Source: Promethearchaeota archaeon
Lineage (GTDB): Archaea > Asgardarchaeota > Lokiarchaeia > Sigyniarchaeales > SOKP01
Direction: 5' to 3'
DNA length: 13,909 bases
Assembly: GCA_019894815.1 (NCBI GenBank)
Contig: JAGXNU010000033.1
Coordinates: 1 to 13,909 of the forward strand
The first letter of the stretch is position 1. Every line of letters starts with the position of its first letter. Shown in pieces: positions 7,669 to 13,909 of this stretch. The notes beneath the pieces are model-generated. The model ran no database searches and was not told the DNA's origin. It worked only from the letters and a program-made list of their open reading frames with translations. Made by a program: the position numbers and the translations under genes.

Positions 7669-7686
7669 ATATGTCTATTGACATAT
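7669..7686. promoter_or_regulatory. Inverted repeat between divergent genes, possible operator
   Basis: ATATGTC and GACATAT form a perfect 7-base inverted repeat separated by TATT. A second, wider pair (GATATG at 7668-7673 and CATATC at 7692-7697) overlaps it. It lies midway in the 161-base spacer between the CrtI-like (-) and HAD (+) genes, where a shared regulator could bind. In AT-rich DNA a repeat this short can arise by chance. Confidence 0.3.
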
Positions 7687-7768
7687 AGAGTCATATCTGA
7701 AGTTACTAAAAGAAATCTGAAAAAATCTTTTAATATTCTAATACTTGTATACTTGATAAAACAATCAA

Positions 7769-8485
7769 ATGGAGAAAAAAAGAATGACTCTAAAAAATAT
7801 TAAAGCAATCTTGTTTGATCTTGATGGAACCCTTATTAACGTTGATCTTAAAAGATTTATTCCCGATTATATGAAACTTCTATCGAGTAAAGTAAAGCAT
7901 ATAATTCGACCAAGTAAGTTTATCTCTTTGCTAATGGAAGCTTCGAATCAGATTGATCAAAATGATGGAACAATAACAAATGAGCAAGTTTTTGAGGAAA
8001 TTTTCTTTCCACTCAACGGACATTCAAGAGAAGAAATTGATCCATTTTTTGATGATTTTTATAAAAATGACTTCATAAAATTGAAGATCCATACTGAAAT
8101 TAAACAAAAAGCTCGATCCGTGGTGTCTAAAGCTTTTGAGAAAGGTTATGATGTAGTGATTGCTACAACGCCAATCATACCTCTAACGGCTATTCAACAA
8201 CGCCTTGATTGGGCAAATGTTGGCGATTTTGATTACAAATTGATAACCAGCATTGAGAACATGCGTGCAAATAAACCACATCAATATTATTATCAACAAA
8301 TATTTGATTTCTTAAAATGTCCTCCAGAAGCTTGTTTAATGGTTGGAGATGAAGAAAAGGATATTAAGGCCTCTATTTTTGGATGTAAAACATATTTAGT
8401 TCCAAGTATCAACACAAATTTGGATATATATTCGCCCCAACCAACGTATCAGGGAACTTTAGAAGATCTATTGAATCTTTTGTAG
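7769..8485 (+). CDS. HAD-superfamily hydrolase (phosphatase)
   Basis: The protein (238 residues from the first ATG) is a haloacid dehalogenase-type phosphohydrolase, cytosolic and Mg-dependent. All four motifs are visible. Motif I is FDLDGT with nucleophile D17 and acid D19. Motif II is IATTP with T133/T134. Motif III is K169 in NKPHQYYY. Motif IV is MVGDEEKDI with D194 and D198. A helical cap of about 100 residues sits between motifs I and II, as in the phosphoglycolate-phosphatase-like subfamily; the substrate is unknown. Start choice: the second ATG at 7784 is preceded by GGAG at 7771-7774 with a 9-base spacer, the better ribosome-binding arrangement. The true protein may therefore be MTLKNIKAILFDLDG, five residues shorter. 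The gene is divergent from the CrtI-like gene and converges with the reductase gene, whose end is only 43 bases away. Confidence 0.9.
   Translation: MEKKRMTLKNIKAILFDLDGTLINVDLKRFIPDYMKLLSSKVKHIIRPSKFISLLMEASNQIDQNDGTITNEQVFEEIFFPLNGHSREEIDPFFDDFYKNDFIKLKIHTEIKQKARSVVSKAFEKGYDVVIATTPIIPLTAIQQRLDWANVGDFDYKLITSIENMRANKPHQYYYQQIFDFLKCPPEACLMVGDEEKDIKASIFGCKTYLVPSINTNLDIYSPQPTYQGTLEDLLNLL
7771..7774 (+). promoter_or_regulatory. Shine-Dalgarno-like GGAG favouring the ATG at 7784
   Basis: GGAG is followed by nine bases (mostly A) and then ATG at 7784. Because it overlaps the first ATG (7769), it can only serve the second one, which also begins the protein at the usual HAD position. Confidence 0.4.
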
Positions 8486-8504
8486 AAAAAAAAAAATAAA
8501 AAAA
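8486..8504 (-). terminator. Strong T-tract terminator for the transporter/reductase operon
   Basis: On the minus strand the transcript would run into seven T, one A, then eleven T, beginning 25 bases beyond the reductase stop codon. This is the longest homopolymer tract in the window and a convincing archaeal oligo-T terminator. It directly abuts the stop codon of the convergent HAD gene. Confidence 0.65.
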
Positions 8505-8528
8505 TTGATTTTACTCTTGATGTAATTT

Positions 8529-9791
8529 CTATCTCTTCTTTCGATGAAGATCTTGGATTTGGGTTTCAAGCAAAGTTGGGAAAAGTTTCATACTATTCTT
8601 AATACCCAAAAGTTTTATTAGTTTCCACTTACGAGACATCATAACCTCCCAGCTATGTTTCCTAGTTTCACTCCCTGTAAATAATGCTATAGTTGATTGC
8701 ATCATTTCTGGATCATCTTTAGCTATAGAATAGGACGCTTCGAGGATTTGTTCCAAGAGACCACTATGATACAAAAGGTGATGGAATTTATAGGAATACC
8801 TCAAACCTTCTTCGTATAGGTGTTTTAGTAGGAGTTCGTTGTATCTCGCAAGTTCAGATTCTCCAAAATCCTCTTTTTCAAGCGCTTGACAGAAAACTTC
8901 TGCCGCAATTTTGCCAGATAATCGTGCTTGATAGATCCCTTCGTATAAAATAGGATCTGCGGTTCCACAAGCATCCCCAATCACCATAACTTGCTCACGA
9001 TAAGGTTTTGTAATCAAACGATCAGGTATAGGAGCTGCCCAAACTTTACGACCTCCAAAAACTTTCATCTCTCTTCCTTCGATTTTCTCCTTTATAAACG
9101 GACTCTTGAGAAAAGCGTTAAAATGACTCATTTTAACTCCCTTCCCTAAAACTCCAATGCTTAATGTTTGACTTTTAGGAAATACCCAAGCAATCCCGTG
9201 ATCAATTAAACTACGATCGAAGAATTCCCATACTCGATTACCAAATTGGTCGTCTATGACAGATTCGGGGACACTAATTTCCGCTTGTATTCCACTTACC
9301 ATTGGCGGAACCTCCATACCGAGAGTTCTTTGTAATTGGGCGCCCCCCAATCCAGTTGCGAGGATTACACATTTGCTTTGAAATTCTTTTGTTCCTACTA
9401 TTTTAACGTTCTTATTTTTGCCAATTTCAATTCTTTTTACTCGAGATTCATAAATTACTTGAACACCAGCGTCTTGGGAAATATCTAATAGATATTTATC
9501 GAAGTCGGTTCGAAACATGCAATAACCCTTATTATTTTTTCCAGAAGCTTCGAATTCCATGGGTCCTTTTTTTGGAGTAAATAGAACTCCCCCGGTAATT
9601 TCACGATCACCAACTCCGTGGGGTATTGGTGAGAATTCTTCGCTTCTAATAGGAATTCCTCCCGCACAACATTTGTATCTACCTTCTTCAGCAGCCTCAA
9701 GTAATATGACATTTGCCCCGCTTTCTGCAGCAATTTTTGCAGCCGTAGCGCCACCCGGACCGCCCCCAACCACTATTAGATCATAGATCAC
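8529..9791 (-). CDS. Geranylgeranyl-reductase-family FAD oxidoreductase
   Basis: The 420-residue protein belongs to the geranylgeranyl reductase/ChlP flavoprotein family, which saturates isoprenoid chains (archaeal lipid tails, chlorophyll or quinone side chains). It carries the FAD Rossmann motif VVGGGPGGATAA (7-18), Glu32, and KCCAGGIP at 40-47, equivalent to the Cys-Gly-Gly loop (KPCGGAIP in ChlP). It also has the family signature IAWVFPK (200-206) and the C-terminal FAD motif GDACGTADPILYEGI at 272-286. Length is normal. The start is GTG at 9791, preceded by GAGGG with a 7-base spacer; no ATG fits better. It is the second gene of an operon, 10 bases after a GPH-type transporter gene. This is an unusual partner, so the substrate may not be a membrane lipid. 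Its last 13 residues (LETQIQDLHRKKR) nearly duplicate a segment at the transporter's C-terminus. Confidence 0.87.
   Translation of the reverse strand: MIYDLIVVGGGPGGATAAKIAAESGANVILLEAAEEGRYKCCAGGIPIRSEEFSPIPHGVGDREITGGVLFTPKKGPMEFEASGKNNKGYCMFRTDFDKYLLDISQDAGVQVIYESRVKRIEIGKNKNVKIVGTKEFQSKCVILATGLGGAQLQRTLGMEVPPMVSGIQAEISVPESVIDDQFGNRVWEFFDRSLIDHGIAWVFPKSQTLSIGVLGKGVKMSHFNAFLKSPFIKEKIEGREMKVFGGRKVWAAPIPDRLITKPYREQVMVIGDACGTADPILYEGIYQARLSGKIAAEVFCQALEKEDFGESELARYNELLLKHLYEEGLRYSYKFHHLLYHSGLLEQILEASYSIAKDDPEMMQSTIALFTGSETRKHSWEVMMSRKWKLIKLLGIKNSMKLFPTLLETQIQDLHRKKR
8532..8570 (-). repeat. Copy 1 of a 39-base segment encoding a C-terminal LHRKKR tail
   Basis: The last 13 codons of the reductase match 34 of 39 bases of the segment at 9838-9876 in the transporter gene, by direct comparison. 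Both are in the same reading frame, and the peptides agree at 11 of 13 positions. The third-position and synonymous agreement is too good for two unrelated genes. Confidence 0.75.
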
Positions 9792-9798
9792 TAATAAA

Positions 9799-9803
9799 CC
9801 CTC
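9799..9803 (-). promoter_or_regulatory. Shine-Dalgarno-like GAGGG for the GTG start of the reductase
   Basis: The minus strand reads TTTTGAGGGTTTATTAGTG. The GAGGG lies seven bases before the GTG and overlaps the transporter's TGA stop. This both fixes the reductase start and suggests translational coupling of the two genes. Confidence 0.6.
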
Positions 9804-11196
9804 AAAATTTGTTTTTAGTTTTAATATTTAGTTGTTCTCTCTTTTTTCGATGAAGTTCTTGGATTTGATTCTCAAGTTCTTGCAATTTTTCTCCCGCTAA
9901 AGGAAAGAAATACACAAAAATAAGACTTAACGCCACAAATATGTTGACGATGAAATAAAATACAAATATAATTCCAAACATCGCCGTATCTGGTTGAATG
10001 GGAGAGTCTTGTACATACCCTGTTAACGCAAGTACAATAGTCACGATGATAGGACCAATGCTCTCAGTTGGTTTTGTAAACAAGGCATTAATACCATAAA
10101 ACATCCCTTCTCGCCTAGATCCATATTTCACTTCATCTTCGTCAATAGGTAGCGTCTGCATTATGACTCCAAATATACCCGCACCTCCAAAGAACGCCGA
10201 GAATGCAAGTCCTATCCACATCGCTGGAATTGAGATTGAAGGAATTAAAACTAAGAAGAATAGAATAAATCCACCTATGAATTGAATAGTTGTGAACCGA
10301 AGCAGTAGCTTTTTAAACCCATGTTTCTTTCTCAGTTTCATGCAAAGAATACTAGAACTCCAACCAACAATTATTACGATTAAAAAATATAATCCTACAT
10401 TTTCATCACCGATCAGTATCAAAAATAGAAAGACATACGAGAGTTGTATTGAAGCAATGAGCGTTTTGAAAAAGTTAAATCCAACAAACATCATGAAGGA
10501 TTTAGATTTCACTGTTTGTTTTATTGCTGTCCATAAAGGAGGGCTTCTGTCTTGTTGATGCTCAGGGCGTTCTTTTGAAAGTTTTACTACAACTACATAA
10601 CAGACATAGCTAATCACAGCAACGGTGATGTTGAACATTTGAAAAAATTCACGGTTATCAACCATTGTAGGAACGGTAATCACGGCAAAGCTCGCAAATA
10701 GTCCAAGGATGCTGCATAGAAAGCTGATTTTAGTACGTTCTCCAAGATCACTAGTCATATCGGGGAGTAGTGCCATCCATGCCATTGTTACGATATTAGA
10801 GAGAGTATCAAAAATACTAATGGTTATCAAAAAATGCAGAAACATTATAAATTGTCCAATAGGAGTCGCTGCGTCTGTACTCCATGGGAACCACATTAAA
10901 GCAAATGCTATCACCAAAAACGGACTGAAATATTTTATATATACCACTCTTCGGCTACCCCATTTCTTTACATCCGTATTATCTTGCCATTGGCCAATGA
11001 GAGGGTCGTTTAACATGTTTATGATCATGAAGATTGCCATTCCAATGATAAATAGAACCTCATTTAAGCCTAACGAATCGTAAAAGAATTTTATATAACC
11101 TAATCGGAACACACCTAGGATAAGTGTTAAAGGAATCATTCCTGTAATGTATCCCGAAACCTGTTTTCTGGGTAATTTTTCACTAATAATTGACAT
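9802..11196 (-). CDS. MFS transporter of the GPH (sugar:cation symporter) type
   Basis: The 464-residue integral membrane protein has about 12 hydrophobic segments and the landmarks of the glycoside-pentoside-hexuronide:cation symporter (MFS_2) family. These are NDPLIGQWQDNT followed by WGSRR (63-83), ALLPDMTSDLGERTK (142-156), and DEDEVKYGSRREGMFYG in the second half (352-368). The charged C-terminal helix after FFPLAGEKLQE is also typical of the family. Members import sugars, glycosides or uronides with H+ or Na+. The Asp of NDP and the acidic DEDE stretch would suit cation coupling. The start is the ATG at 11196. It is the first gene of a two-gene operon with the reductase and is divergent from the sulfatase and phosphorylase-like genes, which suggests an organic sulfate or oligosaccharide substrate. 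The same superfamily branch also includes lipid carriers (MFSD2-like), so a lipid or isoprenoid substrate cannot be excluded given the reductase partner. Confidence 0.85.
   Translation of the reverse strand: MSIISEKLPRKQVSGYITGMIPLTLILGVFRLGYIKFFYDSLGLNEVLFIIGMAIFMIINMLNDPLIGQWQDNTDVKKWGSRRVVYIKYFSPFLVIAFALMWFPWSTDAATPIGQFIMFLHFLITISIFDTLSNIVTMAWMALLPDMTSDLGERTKISFLCSILGLFASFAVITVPTMVDNREFFQMFNITVAVISYVCYVVVVKLSKERPEHQQDRSPPLWTAIKQTVKSKSFMMFVGFNFFKTLIASIQLSYVFLFLILIGDENVGLYFLIVIIVGWSSSILCMKLRKKHGFKKLLLRFTTIQFIGGFILFFLVLIPSISIPAMWIGLAFSAFFGGAGIFGVIMQTLPIDEDEVKYGSRREGMFYGINALFTKPTESIGPIIVTIVLALTGYVQDSPIQPDTAMFGIIFVFYFIVNIFVALSLIFVYFFPLAGEKLQELENQIQELHRKKREQLNIKTKNKF
9838..9876 (-). repeat. Copy 2 of the 39-base C-terminal segment (in the transporter)
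   Basis: This segment encodes residues 441-453 of the transporter (LENQIQELHRKKR). It is the near-duplicate of 8532-8570, and differs from it at five bases. Here it lies within the family's normal C-terminal helix and is followed by 11 further residues, so this copy is more likely the original if one was duplicated. Confidence 0.75.
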
Positions 11197-11221
11197 TATT
11201 ATTCTGATTTTTATTAATTTT

Positions 11222-11239
11222 TATTAGAGTTATTAGAGT
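11222..11239. repeat. Tandem 9-base repeat in the transporter promoter region
   Basis: TATTAGAGT occurs twice, back to back. It lies 26-43 bases upstream of the transporter ATG. A TATA-like element (minus-strand CTATAAAAATA, 11254-11264) would place the transcription start within this repeat. That position suits an operator that blocks initiation, but no binding protein can be named. Confidence 0.4.
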
Positions 11240-11253
11240 ACCTTTATTTTTTA

Positions 11254-11264
11254 TATTTTTATAG
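11254..11264 (-). promoter_or_regulatory. TATA-like element for the transporter/reductase operon
   Basis: The minus strand reads CTATAAAAATA about 58-68 bases before the ATG at 11196, which predicts a leader of around 35-40 bases. It stands in an AT-rich divergent spacer of 188 bases shared with the sulfatase gene. The assignment rests on spacing and resemblance only. Confidence 0.35.
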
Positions 11265-11384
11265 TTTCTTTTTATTCATCGACATCTTTCATTTGTGTAA
11301 ATGAATTGAACTCAACCATAACTTTTTTGAATATGCTTGAATTACTCGATTCAGATTCATAAATAATAAAATAATAATAATTTA

Positions 11385-12968
11385 GTGATAAAAATTAGTA
11401 AAGGATTAAATTTTTTATTTATCTTTACAGACCAGCAACGTCGTGACCATTTGAGTTGTTACAATGACAAAATGGTATTAAAAACGCCGAACATAGATGA
11501 AATTGCTAAAAAAGGCATCAGATTTACAAATTTTTATTGTAATAATCCAATTTGCATGCCAAACAGGAGCACAATCTTCACTGGTCAATATCCTTCATCC
11601 CATGGCGTGTCTACAAATGGAAGAAATTTACCACGGGGCACAATAACGTTTTTGGATGTGTTGTTAGAATCTGGAGAATATCACACAGCGAGTTTCGGTA
11701 AAATTCATCTAAATTATTTTGGAGCTCCTTCTGGCAATTTTAAATCTCCCACCGTGAGCCAAGAATTTGCTCATCCTAAACAATATAGTGATTTAACTAA
11801 TTATTCTCCTTATTTTGGATTGGAGGAAATAAAGCTTGTTTCGGGTCATGGAACTCTTTGTGGTCATCCTGATTACATGAATTGGGTAAAAAGAAAAATA
11901 GATGAAGATGATTCGCTTAGGAAGCCCATGAGGATAAGATTATCAGATACTATTGGTGCGATGCAAGCCAAACTTAATTTATGCATTAATACTAACCAAT
12001 CACATGTTAACATTCAAGTTCTTAAACATAATGTGCCCGAGGAATTATATTCCACGACGTTTGTAAAAGAAAATACAATTGAATTTCTGGAAAGATTTGC
12101 CACGGGGCATTATGATAAACCGAATTTCTTCGCTTTCTGTTCTTTCCCTGACCCACACCATCCGTTCTCGCCACCGGGCAAATATTTTGCTATGTATAAA
12201 CCAGAAGATATTATCTTGCCGTCCTCATTTAATGACAATCATGAAAATAGCACGAAGTTCAATAAGACTCATTACAATGAACTTCTACGATCAGAAGGTA
12301 CTGAAAAGAACATATTCCCAATACCAAAAAATTTAACGGAAATGGAAGCTAAACGAGTTTTAGCCGCATCTTATGGTACAGAAAAAATGATGGATGATGC
12401 TATTGGAGAAATAACGGAATCGTTAGAAAAACTCGGTCTTGCAGAAAATACCGTAATAATTTATACAACAGATCATGGAGATCTTGGTGGAGCACATCGA
12501 TTCTTCTTCAAGGGACCTTTTCTATATCAAGGTTTAATCAAAATCCCCCTTATTATAAAAGTTCCAGGAGGTATTCAAAATAAGGTCTGTAGTTCATTGA
12601 CAAGCTCTATAGATCTTCCTGAAACAATTTTAGAATTAGCAGGATTCCCCATTCCCGATTCAATGCAGGGAAAAAGCATGGATCCATTACTCAAGGATCC
12701 CCTACAAGAGATTAATGAGGAAGTCATGATTGAAATGGATGATGACCATAACGATCAAAAAATACGTACAATAATATCGGATGCATGGAGACTTTCTGTA
12801 TTTAAAGAACATGGAGAATTATTTAATCTCAAAAAAGATCCTGATGAAATGAATAATTTATGGAATGATAATACATATTTGGGAGTCAAAACAGAACTCC
12901 TTTTAAGATTAACTAGAAGAGAAATATCAAAAGAAAAAGATCCCGTCATTCGAGATTGTGGATTTTGA
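11385..12968 (+). CDS. Sulfatase (alkaline-phosphatase superfamily, Cys-type)
   Basis: This 527-residue hydrolase has the full type I sulfatase layout: FTDQQRRDHLSCY at 14-26 (Asp16 metal ligand), the signature CMPNRSTIFTG at 57-67 with C57, P59 and R61, and GKIH at 105-108. It also has DPHHPF at 256-261 and TDHGD at 362-366, followed by K376 in FFKGPFLY. The Cys would need conversion to formylglycine for sulfatase activity; no maturase gene is in this window. The length and the DQQR/HLSCY start resemble choline-sulfatase and phosphonate-monoester-hydrolase relatives, so a phosphonate or phosphate ester substrate is an alternative. No signal peptide is visible, so it should act in the cytosol on an imported substrate. 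The start is GTG at 11385; the next in-frame Met (residue 30) would remove the metal-binding Asp. It is divergent from the transporter and followed after 53 bases by a phosphorylase-like gene. Confidence 0.9.
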   Translation: MIKISKGLNFLFIFTDQQRRDHLSCYNDKMVLKTPNIDEIAKKGIRFTNFYCNNPICMPNRSTIFTGQYPSSHGVSTNGRNLPRGTITFLDVLLESGEYHTASFGKIHLNYFGAPSGNFKSPTVSQEFAHPKQYSDLTNYSPYFGLEEIKLVSGHGTLCGHPDYMNWVKRKIDEDDSLRKPMRIRLSDTIGAMQAKLNLCINTNQSHVNIQVLKHNVPEELYSTTFVKENTIEFLERFATGHYDKPNFFAFCSFPDPHHPFSPPGKYFAMYKPEDIILPSSFNDNHENSTKFNKTHYNELLRSEGTEKNIFPIPKNLTEMEAKRVLAASYGTEKMMDDAIGEITESLEKLGLAENTVIIYTTDHGDLGGAHRFFFKGPFLYQGLIKIPLIIKVPGGIQNKVCSSLTSSIDLPETILELAGFPIPDSMQGKSMDPLLKDPLQEINEEVMIEMDDDHNDQKIRTIISDAWRLSVFKEHGELFNLKKDPDEMNNLWNDNTYLGVKTELLLRLTRREISKEKDPVIRDCGF

Positions 12969-13021
12969 ATTTTTAATTAATAATTAATGGTTAATGACTA
13001 AAAATAGAGATGATATAATAA

Positions 13022-13909
13022 ATGTCAAAAAAAAAAGCATTTGGTTCTGGTTATTTTGGTGAATGGATTGAAGATGAATTTGGGTTACCAGCTTACCTCT
13101 ATAATTGTGATCAAATCAATGATCTCAAAGCAATTACTCCGATGAATGAGAAGTGGCGTTCAAATACAGAACACCTTCACCAAGTTGGTAATGATAGAAT
13201 AGTAGCTGTGGCATCGAACTATGGACACATTCAAGTTAGACAAGATGAGGGAAGTCCAAAATATTTGAATGAGTTTAATCCAGAAAAAGGCCATTATGCT
13301 GGAGGATTTGGTTATCTAACAGATAACGATGATTATTTGAGCACCTTTTATCCAGGAAATGCAGATTCATTCGAACGAATTTTTGGAATTGGTTATTTTC
13401 AAAAAAAAGTGATTGGAAAAGGTTATTCAGTGAATCAAATTATTTTCGCACCGTTTGGTGATGATCCTTGTATAATTTCTCAAGTTAAAATTACCAATAA
13501 TAGACAAAAACGAGTTGATTTGCGTTGGATCGAATACTGGGGCTGTTATGAATATCAGTTTTCTGCTGCTGCCTTTGCGGGAATCCTTTCAAAAACATCC
13601 ACTAAACATCCGAGAGATGTCCGACACGAATCAAGCGATAAACTTAAACATGAATTTGAATCCATTGAGAATGGTACAGGAATTCAAGATAAAAGATTTT
13701 TCGAAGGTCAGAACACAATATATGATCCTAACAACCTTAAACCTAGTTTTGACGATAAATTTCCTCCCAAAACTTTCCTAGTCTCCTTAGACTCGGAAAT
13801 CAGCGGGATGCAAACGAATAGCACAGATTTTTTTGGTATAGGTGGCCTTGAATCTCCGGATAGTTTGAAAACCGATCTAACTAATAGCCTTAACTCAACG
13901 GGTGTAGAA
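13022..13909 (+). CDS. GH94/GH36-type carbohydrate phosphorylase-like protein, 5' part
   Basis: The reading frame opens at ATG 13022 and stays open for 296 codons to the end of the window, so the gene is truncated by the edge. The visible part resembles the N-terminal beta-supersandwich of glycoside-hydrolase family 94 enzymes (cellobiose/chitobiose phosphorylase and relatives, formerly glycosyltransferase 36). It has FGSGYFGEWIEDEFGLPAY (7-25), then RQDEGSPKYLN (73-83), HYAGGFGYLTD (91-101) and GKGYSVNQIIFAPFGDDP (132-149), leading into ISQVKITNNRQKRVDLRWIEYW. The catalytic (alpha/alpha)6 barrel would lie beyond the edge, so phosphorolysis against hydrolysis cannot be decided. No signal peptide is present, which suggests a cytosolic enzyme. 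It follows the sulfatase by 53 bases on the same strand and is probably co-transcribed. A weak GAGATGAT lies just upstream of the ATG. Confidence 0.6.
   Translation, partial: MSKKKAFGSGYFGEWIEDEFGLPAYLYNCDQINDLKAITPMNEKWRSNTEHLHQVGNDRIVAVASNYGHIQVRQDEGSPKYLNEFNPEKGHYAGGFGYLTDNDDYLSTFYPGNADSFERIFGIGYFQKKVIGKGYSVNQIIFAPFGDDPCIISQVKITNNRQKRVDLRWIEYWGCYEYQFSAAAFAGILSKTSTKHPRDVRHESSDKLKHEFESIENGTGIQDKRFFEGQNTIYDPNNLKPSFDDKFPPKTFLVSLDSEISGMQTNSTDFFGIGGLESPDSLKTDLTNSLNSTGVE

Noticed and set aside
9485..9769. A 94-codon open frame on the minus strand inside the reductase gene
   Set aside because: It overlaps the well-supported FAD-binding region of the reductase in another frame, and its product resembles no protein pattern.
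10709..11083. A 124-codon plus-strand frame opposite the transporter gene
   Set aside because: It is antisense to conserved GPH motifs; its composition follows from the complement of membrane-helix codons.
12975..12995. AT-only palindrome-like sequence (TTAATTAATAATTAA) between the sulfatase and phosphorylase-like genes
   Set aside because: It is low complexity and of a kind that recurs across AT-rich spacers; there is no T-tract after it that would mark a terminator.
13515..13781. An 88-codon plus-strand frame near the right edge
   Set aside because: The overlapping frame from ATG 13022 is open for 296 codons to the window edge and carries recognisable carbohydrate-enzyme motifs, so the shorter frame is a shadow.
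1..13909. CRISPR arrays, tRNA/rRNA genes, insertion sequences or phage genes
   Set aside because: No regularly spaced repeats, cloverleaf-like GC-rich segments, transposase motifs or terminal inverted repeats were seen on reading both strands.

Overview
The window looks like a chromosomal segment of an Asgard archaeon, most likely of the Lokiarchaeia type. This is inferred from gene content and was not tested by any search. The DNA is AT-rich. Promoter-like TTTAAATA boxes and T-tract terminators are archaeal in style. The genes mix archaeal metabolism (an NDP-forming acyl-CoA ligase alpha-type subunit and a geranylgeranyl-reductase-family flavoenzyme) with Asgard-flavoured cell-biology proteins (an MglA/Ras-like small GTPase and an arrestin-like multi-beta-sandwich protein). 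Several genes start with TTG or GTG.

Layout: 2-130 is the 3' end of an unrecognised gene. 223-1575 (+) is a CoA-binding/ligase protein of the ADP-forming acetyl-CoA synthetase alpha type. 1649-2917 (-) is an unrecognised membrane protein with a Cys-rich C-terminus. 3126-3365 (-) is an Nfu-type Fe-S protein with a good TATA box. 3599-3976 and 4001-4666 (+) form a tight pair: a small helical/winged-helix-like protein followed, in the same reading frame after one TAA, by an MglA-like GTPase. Convergent to them, 4728-5930 (-) encodes the arrestin-like protein. 6093-7607 (-) is a CrtI/phytoene-desaturase-family flavoprotein, divergent from a HAD phosphatase at 7769-8485 (+). 8529-9791 and 9802-11196 (-) form an operon: a GPH-type MFS transporter is upstream and a geranylgeranyl-reductase-like flavoprotein is downstream. 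The second gene has a GTG start with a Shine-Dalgarno-like site over the transporter's stop codon. Divergent from this operon, 11385-12968 (+) is a sulfatase with a complete CxPxR active-site motif. It is followed by the 5' part of a GH94/GH36-type carbohydrate phosphorylase-like gene, which runs off the window at 13909.

How the genes may work together: the right-hand third (transporter, sulfatase, phosphorylase-like protein) reads as a small uptake, desulfation and phosphorolysis cassette for a sulfated sugar or oligosaccharide. The left-middle part groups a GTPase with a possible partner and an arrestin-like protein, and may concern membrane or trafficking-like functions. The most unexpected sequence-level signal is a 13-residue C-terminal segment, nearly identical in DNA, shared by the two unrelated proteins of the transporter/reductase operon. 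No tRNA, rRNA, CRISPR array or insertion sequence was recognised, and no gene-free stretch exceeds 300 bases.
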